Source: Blastomussa wellsi (lineage: Eukaryota > Cnidaria > Anthozoa > Scleractinia > Plerogyridae). Taken from it: a stretch of DNA of 64,000 nucleotides. The DNA lies in the NCBI GenBank assembly GCA_947652115.1, contig OX393563.1:672016-736015 (forward strand), given 5' to 3'. Numbering within the stretch: the first letter of the stretch is position 1; every line of letters begins with the position of its first letter. This document shows, one piece after another, positions 22,977 through 34,162 of this stretch. The notes beneath the pieces were generated by a model that searched no databases, was not told the origin of the DNA, and was given only the letters and a program-made list of their open reading frames with translations. A program made the translations under genes and the position numbers.

Positions 22977-23410
22977 GGTACGTTATGTACGGGGAAATTA
23001 TTATGTACCCAATATTTTGTTATAATCAATCATGAAACCTTACCCTAACCCATAATATCTGTTATGTTGTCTAAAGCGATTTATATATCCCATAATCTGT
23101 TATTTCGTCTAAAGCGATTTATATATCCCATAATCTGTTATGTCGTCTAAAGCGATTTATATATCCCATAATCTGTTATTTCGTCTAAAGCGATTTAAAT
23201 ATCCCATAATCTGTTATGTCGTCCAAAGCGATTTAAATATCCCATAATCTGTTGTGTCGTTTAAAGCGATTTATATATCCCATAATCGGATGTGTCGTCT
23301 AAGGCGATTTATATATCCCATAATCTGTTGTGTCGTCTAAAGCTATTTAAATTTATCTATTTATGTTGGGTACATAATAGGTACACAATTTCTCCATACA
23401 TCACGTATCG
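22977..23410. mobile_element. Inverted-repeat element enclosing a 38-bp minisatellite
   Basis: The left flank (about 22979-23015) reads ACGTTATGTACGGGGAAATT then ATTATGTACCCAA; the right flank (about 23364-23410) is its imperfect reverse complement, TTGGGTACATAAT then AATTTCTCCATACATCACGT. Between them lie about eight tandem units of 38 bp (23050-23357) with the core CCCATAATCTGTTATGTCGT. It is probably a non-autonomous transposon whose interior expanded as a minisatellite. Confidence 0.75.
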
Positions 23411-23819
23411 ACGTGAAACCCCCCAAAACCCGTTGACTAGGACGTGAATTGACCGTTTTGCAAACAGTGTGAACATCGTTATTCTGTCCCAGACCTTCTT
23501 TCTTCCCACAACCCTTGAATAGCGTTTTCCAATCGCTAAAGCCTCTTGGGGTGAAAACGATTCGAGAACGCTTTGTGCCGTGGCGGATCCAGGGGGAGGG
23601 TCGGGGGGACAGGATCGCTTAGAAAGACAGACAACTAAAGAAAAGTTTGCCTCCCCCCCCCCCCTAATCGTCAAAAATTCCTGGATCCGCCCCTGTGAGG
23701 AAAAAATTCGTTTTCAAAAGAAAACCGATATCTGTGGATAGGGCGTAATGAAGAAAAGTACAAGAACTCATTCAAGATAATCAGCGTCCCTGAACTAAAA
23801 TAACCGCCGCTTTATCCCA

Positions 23820-24170
23820 TCATCGGAGACCCAAGGGCAATTCTTCAGGAGGAAGCGAAGTAAACTCGGAAAAATCGAAGCGACCGAAGTTTTAAGAAGA
23901 GCTGAACAAGCCCTGGGAACCGAGTCTCTCTATGGACCATTTCCAAAAGGCTCCGTGAATGCTGGCTTCTGATTGAGCAGGAACAACTCCTTTGTACATG
24001 TGTTATTCTGCCCAATCGGCAAACAGAAACGTCAGAGTAACTTTTGAACGTTCGTGCACGGCAGTTGTTGCATTGGCCATACATTAAATTTAATGCACAT
24101 CGGAGAGCCCCCAAAAGTTGAGAAATCATTTCGGATTTCAGAAAGAAATACATTTCAAGATTAACCGGGA
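23820..24170 (+). repeat. Interspersed repeat R2, copy 2
   Basis: Similar to copy 1 along its length: GGAGACCCAAGGGCAATTCT, a segment ending in AAAATCGAAGCGACC, CAAAAGGCTCCGTGAATGC, TTATTCTGCCCAATCGGCAA, and CGGAGAGCCCCCAAAAG. Divergence from copy 1 is considerable, so the family is old. The minus-strand open frame across it has no recognisable domain. Confidence 0.6.
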
Positions 24171-25730
24171 AAAAGACCTCAGAAAATTGAAACCTACAAG
24201 TTCACATCAATCGCCGACATTATCACTTCTGAGCTTTCCATTTTGGAATAATCCATCGAAAGTATTGGCTTCCGATTGTAGTTTCCTGGCATTTCTGTTC
24301 CACTGGATGCAACGTTCCCGCACTGCAAGCATTTCCGCTTTTGTGCCTGGGCTACATGGGACAAGAATAGCGAATGGGCGACTATACATCATAGGTAAAC
24401 AAGTACCCCAAGTCACATCCGAAATGACTTCCCAATAATTTTTTCGGTTCTCCGATGTGTGTTAAACCAGACATAACTAATCGATGAACAATGAAATCAA
24501 TGGATAATCACTTAACTGACTGAAGATGCATTCGATTGGGATTTTAAAATCAGAGTTCTAATTTTCCAATCAAACACAAAATCCAAGAACAGGTTTTGAA
24601 ATCCTGCAGAACCCGTTCTCATACGAAATCCGGATTAAAAAATCTCTTTGACGTCATTGATTATTTACTATTTCTGAAATATTTCCTTCATTTTGGTTCC
24701 GTTTAGACAAACATGCGAAAAGTCAACACAGCTCCAGGGGTGAAAAAAACTCAGCGAGCTTCCCATGAATCAGGACTGACTGACCAATACATAGAAAAAT
24801 TGATAGGCCTTTCTTCCGAGTATTCACTTATTTTGTGAAAAAAATTCATCAGAAGAGTGAATACAATTTAGAAATTGAGTTCTGGGCATTACTAGCGGGC
24901 TCCCCTCCATAAATGACCAGTCTGGTCGACCAGGTCTGACTGAAGGTAAACAGCCTCAATTGATAAGTACCCGGAAACAAAAGACTCGCGTACACCGAAT
25001 AATACAAAGGATTTTTTGTTCAATCAGGAGCCAGCATTCACAAAGCCGTTTTTAAAATGGACTGGAGAGGTTCAGTTCCAAGGACTAGAAAACTTTCGTG
25101 GCTCCGATTTTTGGCGAACTGACTTTGCTACGTCCCGACAAACTGCCCCTGGTTCTCCGAGGATCGCTTCACTCCCGCTCAATTGATTTTCTGGCTACCG
25201 TCTCGTTATTCCTTTTTCCTTCCAAGTTCCAACACCGCAAATAGAAGCTGTTCTCATCAGTAAGCAAACAATGCTCTTCAAAACGTGACATGACTGATTC
25301 TCTACTGCTCCGACGATACCACCCAGGTGGAACACTGCTGCAGTGTGGCTAACGCACGGTCTAACTGTGAGCACCCCTGAATGAGGCCCATCCTACAAAG
25401 TTCATGACAGTGTTGTAGGGTTCAAATTGAAAACCCCAGGAACGACCAAACACAAAACAACATCAAACAGTAACAAGCAATCAAAAACAAGCAACAACCG
25501 CATAAAAACAAAGGACTACAACAAAGAACAAAAACATACAACAAATAATGACAACAGCAGTATCGCTGGATGCTCACAAGACCGTAACACCGTATCACTG
25601 TCGGTGATATATATGAATGGGAAATTTCAACTCTGTACTTTCTAATATGTTCTCTCAGCATCATTCTCTACCAGGGGAGCAATTCAATGTGCGTGCTTCA
25701 ATAGGTGGTAAATGAATTTATAAAACTTAC
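24171..25730. other. Repeat-rich stretch downstream of SWT1 exon 21
   Basis: This contains an inverted R2 fragment (about 24980-25160) and otherwise unassigned AT-rich sequence. The final SWT1 coding exon should lie here or further downstream, but I could not identify a segment that continues its frame with convincing similarity. The repetitive Lys/Asn/Thr-rich open frame at 25427-25645 is low-complexity DNA. Confidence 0.4.
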
Positions 25731-26766
25731 CTTGCGTTCGGATCCCTTGAAAATCGGAACAGATCACCAACTGTAACGCGTGTAGTCATGGATAAGATCT
25801 ACAAGGAAACCGTCTCAATCAACGAAATAAATACTGGAACTGAATACTCCTTGATATTCCTAAAACCTCCAGTTTCCAAAACGGCCTTTTATCATGTGAT
25901 GATAACTCATCAATAGGTTTCGCTTTTCAATTTTCTTTGAATTTTGCTTCGCTGTCGTCCGATACTTTGTTATTCACTTGCAAGGTTACAGACTGAATTG
26001 GACACCATTCAGTCCTATTACCATGATATCATTTACCACACACGTAATATATCAAACAGGAGAGACAGTGTTTCATCGTGATATCCAAACACCGAGAAGA
26101 GAGTTGAAAAACGACGCGCAGCGGAGTATTTTTGACGAACTACGAGGTGTTTGGATATCCGATGAAACACTTTCTCGAGTGTTTGATATATCTTCTCAAT
26201 CGAAACAAAAACTAAGGAGTAAACGGAGAAATAAAATCGTCCAAATCTATGCTAATTAAGATCGGGTATCCAAACCTCCTTCACGGTTATGATTTTCTTT
26301 GTTTTAACTCGATGAATTATTAATAATAATAATAATATACAATATTTATAGAGCGCTAATTCCCAATGACTTTGAGAAAATACAAATCAAACACTTACTT
26401 CCTGGAAGAATTGAGTAATTGCTTGTTGTAGAGTTTCAAACAATTGATAATGCCCTGTCTCACTTCCCTTTGGCTCTTGGAGAACACTTAAAATAAACAC
26501 AATCTTTTTAGCCCACTTGTAGTCGACAAACGAATTATTTCATACATGTAATTTTGTTTTATCAACTAGGTTGAAAATGTGAATTGGCCACCGTAAAGAG
26601 ATTCAAGAGCTGACGTTTCGAGCGTTAGCCCTTCGTCGGAGCGAATCAAGGACCCACAATTCCTTGATTCGCTCGAAACGTCAGCTCTTGAATCTCTTTA
26701 CGGTGGCCAATTCACATTATCAACCTAGTTGATAAAACAAAATTATATTGTTATACTTCCCACCGT

Positions 26767-26801
<35 letters not shown>

Positions 26802-29800
26802 CTATTTCATACATGGTCTTTGCGAATCTCCTATTTCTCAGAATTAACATTAACAGGCACAGATCCAGGAAAATGGTTATAATTTAGTGATAACGCGACC
26901 ACCCAAGACTCTTTGGGGTGGGGGGGGGGGGGGGTCCTGGAGGTTAGCTTGCCTGCAGAACAGGTGGTTTAGGATATCTACAGGAATGCTTGTTCAGGTT
27001 AATTAGTACTTTATTAGATGTTGGCTACCTAAAGTGACATTATAGTTGCAAGAGATGTCAACCAGTTCCAATTTCCTTTAAGTTAAAGTGCACCTAACCC
27101 CAGCATATTTTTTTCGCTTTGCACCAATTTGAAACGCATTGCAGCTTTTTACCAAATTCTGACTATTCATAGCATTCAAAAGTTACGATAAACTGTGCAT
27201 CATTTGTTCCACGACCGAGTCAGAAGGGGCGTGGGTCTATTCCCGATTTGACGTCACAAACTGATTTGCATGCATGTTTACAGAGACTTGATGCGATGCA
27301 AATCATTTTGTGATGTCAAATCAGGAATAGACCCACGCACCTTCTGACTCGGTCGTGGGACAAATGATATACAGTTTTTCATAACGTTTGGGTGCTATAA
27401 ATAGCCAGAATTTTGGGGTTAGGTGCACTTTAACATATCGCGTTTCGATATTAAAACATTTTTCGCCTCACTGATTTTTGCAGTATTAGTAACAAAAGTA
27501 TCACTGATTTCCAAAAAAAGGGTGTAAACTGGTCCAAATCCACGCCAGCATTAAAAGGAGTTTATATGAAGCAGTTAGAGGAGAGAGACTGTAATGATTA
27601 AATGCTATTACCTTTGTATGGCAGTAACTACAAATGCTAAACATGAACACAGCCGGCTTAGAAACTGTATGGCCTCCTCCTTAGTTGGCTTTGGCAGGTC
27701 TTCAAGAACGTTTAATGGTACAGGATGGGGGAAACCAACGCCATTAAAAATCTGGGCACTAAAATTAACAACAAACACGATTGTAGGGAACTCAGTACCA
27801 AATGACATATCCGTTAGGAGAATCTGAACAACCTTTGTTAATATTCAACGGTTAACCCAATAGATATTTCCTTAGTAATTAGATAATTCTTTTGTAAAAT
27901 AATTCTTTTCTTTCTTGTTGCTACAAGGAACGTCCTTTTCAAAGACAAGTTTAAACAGTTAAATGCTCTGTAGCTCTTGTTGCATTACGACTTTAGAAGA
28001 CTCATAATGTTTATAACAACCTGAACTGGTTCACTGCATTCCATATTGTTTCAAAAGTCGACAGGACCAACACATGCGGATTATTATCAGCTTGAGCCGT
28101 GTTGATCTCATGAACACTAGAGCTTTCTTCTGAACCCTCCTCGCACTTCCCAGAAGAGTTCTGCAATAACAAGAACAAGCAGAAACATGTTCAGTCCTCA
28201 AACAACCGTGAACACAAATTAATACCACATTCACATCAAAACTTGTTTAGTTAAACCAGGTTAGACAAAATGAAAATAAGCAACAGAAGACTGAAAGACT
28301 GAATTTTACATAGGATTCAAGTAAGTTCTAATGTGTTCTTTCATTGTGCCAACAATCATTAGTTGGTAACGCTTATGAACAAAAAAATTTTAAACAGCTT
28401 TTAACTGGTATAATACCCGATTCACACCAAACCTTAAACACGTTTAAAAGTTGTTTAGTTAAACACAGTTTAAAATTGTTTTGTTCATAACAGTTACTAA
28501 CTGATGTTTGTTGACTTCGAATTTGGCACAATGAAAGAACACATTAGAACTTACTTGCATCCTATGTAAAATTCAGTCTTTCAGTCTTCTGTTGCTTATT
28601 TTCATTTTGTCTAACCTGGTTTAAACTACACAAGTTTTGTTGGTGTGAATGTGGTATAAGCTTTGGTGTGAATCGGGGATAAGTCTATCTACACCGTGTT
28701 GTGCTCTAAGTGTTTGGTATATATACTCATAGATAAATAAAAATTACTTCATCAAAAGTTTGAGTGTTTTTCAGTGCGTAAAATTTATGAAACGTACATA
28801 CAACCAACCTCTTGCTCAGTTTCATTAGAAGAGGACCGTGATGAATTTCCATTCCCAGGCCCGTGAAGAGCACGGACCTGGCGGGGAGGAGGACCCATAA
28901 CCACAGAGGTCTGTGATCTAGCAGCCTGTTCTTTATCGCCATTGTTTTGATACTCTTTGCATTTTCTTTTCAAGACAATAATGGCTGTCACACACTTGGT
29001 GATAGCTCCATTGTAACTGCAACACAGGAAACAACTATTCAAATAAAATAAAGGGGAATAGCTCAGAATCCTTTGGTTATTCTACTTCAGACTATTTTTT
29101 TTTTATTATCTCTGTTTTGCAATAAGGAAGTTATTGGAAAAAGTCCTTTGAAGTGCCTTGAGATTAAAATGCTGATAATCATTTTTTGGCATTTTCATGT
29201 AAATGTACAATGCGACTTTTTTTACTCATTTTGTCAAATTTCAATCCATTCCGAACACATAATATAATTAATTACAACAATCAACTTACATGAAGAATGA
29301 GTCAAAAGTTGTAGTTGCTCCAATAGTTAATATTTTGTTTCAAACCTTGAGGTATTATTCAGTTTGCGTGCCTGCAGTTATATTTGAACAATAACCCGGG
29401 GGGTTGAACTTTCGTAAACAAAGTTAACTGCTAATTGAAGGAGTGCAATGCACTCTAGGACAGTAATCTCTGATTACTCCTAGTACATATAAGTAAGAAG
29501 AAAGTTCTAGCCTGCAAATGTTAACAAAATCTGCTGACCAGTTGGCTCAGTTGGTAGGGCTTTCGACTACTGTGGGGGACATAAACTTCCCAGGCCAGAC
29601 CAACACATGGGGTCTTAAAATAACTGAGGAGAATGTGCTGCCCTTGCAATGACATCTGCAAATGGCTAGATGTTCTCGCCCTCTCGGATAAGAACGATAA
29701 ACCGTAGGCCGTCTCCAGCATCTTCAATGTTACATTCATGTTCCAGAACCCACACACTCATCACAAGGTGTAGGGCATGGAGCTCCTGGTGTTGTGGTCT

Positions 29801-31309
29801 AATCAGTCGCGATGTGAAGGTTGTAATGGAAAAATGCTTGGCATATCAGCATTATATTGCTAGAGGCCTAACAAGTCTCATCAACTGGAGGGTAAATAAA
29901 GGTATGATAATGGTGTTTCACCAATGAAGGGTACCTGAAGAAATTTCTTTTTCATTTGGTCTCACTCAATCAACGCGCAGTGAAGTGTTATCTACACAGA
30001 GCAGTGAAGTCGCCGAGACTTAAAACGTCTCTTTGAAGGAGGATCCGAAACTTGTTGTTTACCTGGATCTTGCAGCTATAGCATCAAATAATGAATTAGC
30101 CTGATCCAATAATATGGAAGCATTAACCAAACAACCAGGAGAGCCTAAAAAACAACCAAAAGAATATTTATTACTGTAGCAATATTGTTTAGTCTGTCAT
30201 AGCGTATGGTAGTTTTAACCGCTAGGTTGTGTTGGGAGAGTCATGCTGAAATAATCAAATCAAAAGTAGTACATGCACCATGAACAACAACAACTTTGGA
30301 AGCCTCACAGGGTGAGGAAAAGCAATGAGACAAATTTGCAAAACACCCACACATACGTACTGTGTGTGTTAAAATCCATTTTTAGACTTTCTTAGTTACA
30401 GTGTAGTACCTCCACCTCCACTAAAGTGCTTGCGAAGATCTTCTACCGTTGGTTTGATGTTCCTTTTAAACACTTGACCAAAAACAGCAATCCAGTGCCT
30501 TGAAAAGGGTTAACACACAAATGTTTCACTCGTGCACGTGCTGATATTAATGTAAGCTGCAACAAACACTTAAAAGAGCTTCTTACTTCCTCTCCCAGCT
30601 TGCTGTGCATTTCACTTACTTGTCTAATAACTGAAGAAGGTCTGCCAAAGTCCATGGTGGTTTTATAAACACTATCTTGTCCCTTAACACAAATAGGAGC
30701 AATTTTATTAATAACTATATTACAACAACACGAAAACGTTTGGTGTTGGAAGAACTCTATGATCTCAAAGTGCTTGTTGTGGGTTTACAGCAAAGAAACT
30801 TGTGGCAAATCATTTTTGTGCATTTGACTATATTTATATTAATAGATATTTGTGCAATATAAATAATAAAGATTTCTCATGCTAAATTAATAACTTTTAT
30901 AGCATTGAGGAATTGACACTCCGATACAATGCATGTAATACGTATTATCAATCGACATTTACTCCATGGTGAGCTCATGTCATGTGACGTACCAAAGATC
31001 TTCATATGCTGCCCTCATTTCTGTTTCAACCACAACAGCTAGGCCTTCCCTCATGATACACTGAAGCTCACATGCAAGATCATCAGCCTGGTCACAACAT
31101 AATCATCAATAATTTCAGTCAAAAAATGGCCTTTAGTTACCTGGTGCACTATAGATTGCTAACAATAATGTGGACCTTACATGTACATGTCGTCATGTTA
31201 TAGTTAATATTATTAGTTTTTATTAATTAGAATTTGTACCAGAGATGTATTTTAGAGTTTCAAGTTGTTATTTGTAATGCGCAGATGAAAATTTTCTGTC
31301 AGTTGATAG

Positions 31310-31364
<55 letters not shown>

Positions 31365-31731
31365 ATTACAGGTGTATAATCATGTTACTTAAAACACACA
31401 TTTTACATAACAGAAAAGTACATGCACCATGTAATAATGACCTGACATTACACGGTAAATGTACATATCAAGATGTTATTCAGTGTACCTTGGCTCTCCT
31501 TTCTGCCAAAGTTTCTTGGACTTTAAGTTCTTTGTAGTAATCTGAAACAGTAGAAAGGTATGTTACGTGTAAATTAAAGAAGTCTTTAATAACTTTTAAC
31601 TGCTCAATATTCGCTGCCCTTCACAGCAGGAATAATGACAAACTGCAACTCAAAAACTTGCCTTTAAAATTATCTTGTTTCAACACCACAGCACTGCTCT
31701 GAAACAGCTCTTTCAAACCTATGACAAGACT
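25731..31731 (-). CDS. SWT1: SWT1 exons 11-21: helical C-terminal region
   Basis: These exons encode residues 530-896. Recognisable correspondences to vertebrate SWT1 include REGLAVVVETEMRAAYEDLW (exon 13), DKIVFIKPPWTLADLLQLL (exon 14), KHWIAVFGQVFK (exon 15) and FETIWNAVNQF (exon 18). The region is mainly alpha-helical with a Ser/Pro-rich insertion in exon 17. Exon 11 (31731-31662) is followed by a GCAAGT donor, a GC-AG intron, which is the only reading that restores the frame into exon 12. Confidence 0.83.
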
Positions 31732-34119
31732 CTAAACAACACAACAAAAAAGTCAATCATGCATTTTTACAACCTTGTTCCTAGGGTCTCTCTCTCACCG
31801 CTCCCTGGAGCAAGAGCAGAGAGACCCTGGTCTGGTCTGGTCTGGTCACGTGTGTCCCAGAATCTGTGATGTAGCAAATAAAGGATTATTGGGAGGGGCA
31901 GATAAGTGTGAAATTTGTCTCCACTTAGAATAGGGGTGAGTGGAAAGTTTGTAAGCCATCCGAGTTGCTTGCTTTCCTTGAAAGAGCTTTTCGTGGTTCT
32001 CAAACAAATGTTAGAAAGGTCAAGTGCAATCCAGAAGGTGCCGAAGGAAATATATAAATCGAGTGCTATGGCGAACCTCTGGAAAAAGATGAATTACCAG
32101 ATCTGTTGTGAACAGAAGGTCAAAAACTTCATAGCCCATCTTCAAGGCCATTCTGCCGAAATATAGGTAAATAAAATTGAGTTTACCTTTATTCTATGCT
32201 AGCTTTATACCAAGGGCTTACATGGGAAGGGCCGAAACACGAGGTCATTCTTTCATTGGTTCAGCTGGTTGTATTTTTACATTTTGTCTGACATGTTACT
32301 TACGGCAAATTTCTTATTTCCATTTTTCTTTTTCAATATATATCATGAAAAGCTATTGTAGCACATGTTGTCAAAGCATAATCATGTTTTGTTAAAGTTC
32401 AGTTTTGTAAGTTGTCAATCCTGAGATTTTTAATCTGTAAACAAATGTATTTCACAACTCTTTGCAGACACCCGCATTCGGTAATGTCACCTCCGCAAGA
32501 AAACTGTGCTTAAAGCGATGTATGTTTTAAATTTAGTATTTTATTTTGACTCTTGATATGTCAATGCTGTGAAGTAGACGCCTATTGAGTGAAAAAGCTT
32601 CGGGACGTGTAAAGATGCGAGCTTGTAGTCAGCATCTTTCAAACGTGTGAAATTGGCCTCACCGACATCCAGCTCTAGATCGGTCGAATGGAGTTTCCGC
32701 TTAATATTTAGGACTGCCCCTTTAAAACTCCCCTCAGAAATCCTTCTTATCTGGTCAGGCACCTTTAGACGTAAACCAATAACGCTTCTACATCTTGAAG
32801 GCTGCTGTGTAACATCGCACGCAATGGCGGTCTTTATATCAAGAATATAATTTGAGCCCCAAATGTGCGACAGTCTCACTTTGATTTTGAACAAACCAGC
32901 GCGACAAAATTCTTATAATTAGAGGTCCCCTCCCTGACGCTCTTAATTGTCCTAGAGACACGTGACCAGACCAAACCAGGGTCTCTCTCTCACACTCCAG
33001 GGGACGAGAAGGAGAGGACCCTGGGAACGAGGTTGACATTTTTATTCAAGCTAATCAACCATACTGTCCTACAAGTTAGTAAAATCAACATCAAGTCAGC
33101 AGCCCTCACTAATGAATAATCCAATGACCAACTTGTACATTAAACAAAATAATGTGTATTACATACCTGGTGATTAAAAGCTTTAACTCCATTTATTATG
33201 GCTTTGCTGCACAAGTTTTGGTCATTGGAAAATAGCACTGCATGTCCATTGTGGGCTATTTATGGAAAATTCAGAAAGCACAATGTATTCATGACCAAAG
33301 CTTACACAGTGTAAAACTTTATGTAGCTGGTGCTTTGCAGCATTTGCTAGGATGGGTGAGCGCTAACACTCTTTATCATCAGTTGCTATAACAGTAATGC
33401 TATAAAACGTTCACAACAGAATACATGTACATACCTGCCACAACTATGCGGTAAGGTGCTGTAGGAAGCCATGCAAGGGTGTAATTTTTGTTTTGAACAG
33501 TTTTGATGACATTAAATTATTTTTTAATCAAACATAATTGTACCAGAAGTGATAGCTTTGATACAAATACTATAAGCATCCAGTAAACAGGTTATACATA
33601 ATTACCCTTTCTTTGGAATAACAAACAGCACTGCAGTATTTTATCATCATTATTAGGATCTTCTATTGAATAGTTCTCCATCATTTCCCGTGCCTGAAAA
33701 TAAAAATCATAACTAAAAGGTGAAATAAGGAAAGCAACTAACTTGCATACACTCTAAGCATAATCACATAATCACTCTAAGCAACATATGGCAGTCTGCA
33801 GCCTTTCCCTTCACCAAGGAAACACGGAGAGCCGTAAAACTCTATAACAAAACATTTATTTTTCAAATCGGCACTCTTAATCCTCACGGTATCAATGAAC
33901 GCTTTTCATTCAACTAATTTATTCTGTTGTTTTCACGTTACCAGGCACCAGCCAATAGCGAAGCTCCATCTTTCTATATATAAAAAACACACAACGCACA
34001 ATTCCTTGATTCGCTCAGACGAAGGGCTAACGCTTGAAACGTCAGCTCTTGAATCTCTTTATGGTGGCCAATTTACATTATCAACCCAGTTGATAAAACC
34101 AATTTATATTGTTATACTT

Positions 34120-34162
<43 letters not shown>

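Noticed and set aside
32541..32894. 117-residue minus-strand frame as an extra SWT1 exon
   Set aside because: It has no acceptor and donor pair in the phase required between exons 10 and 11, and exon 11 already restores the frame.
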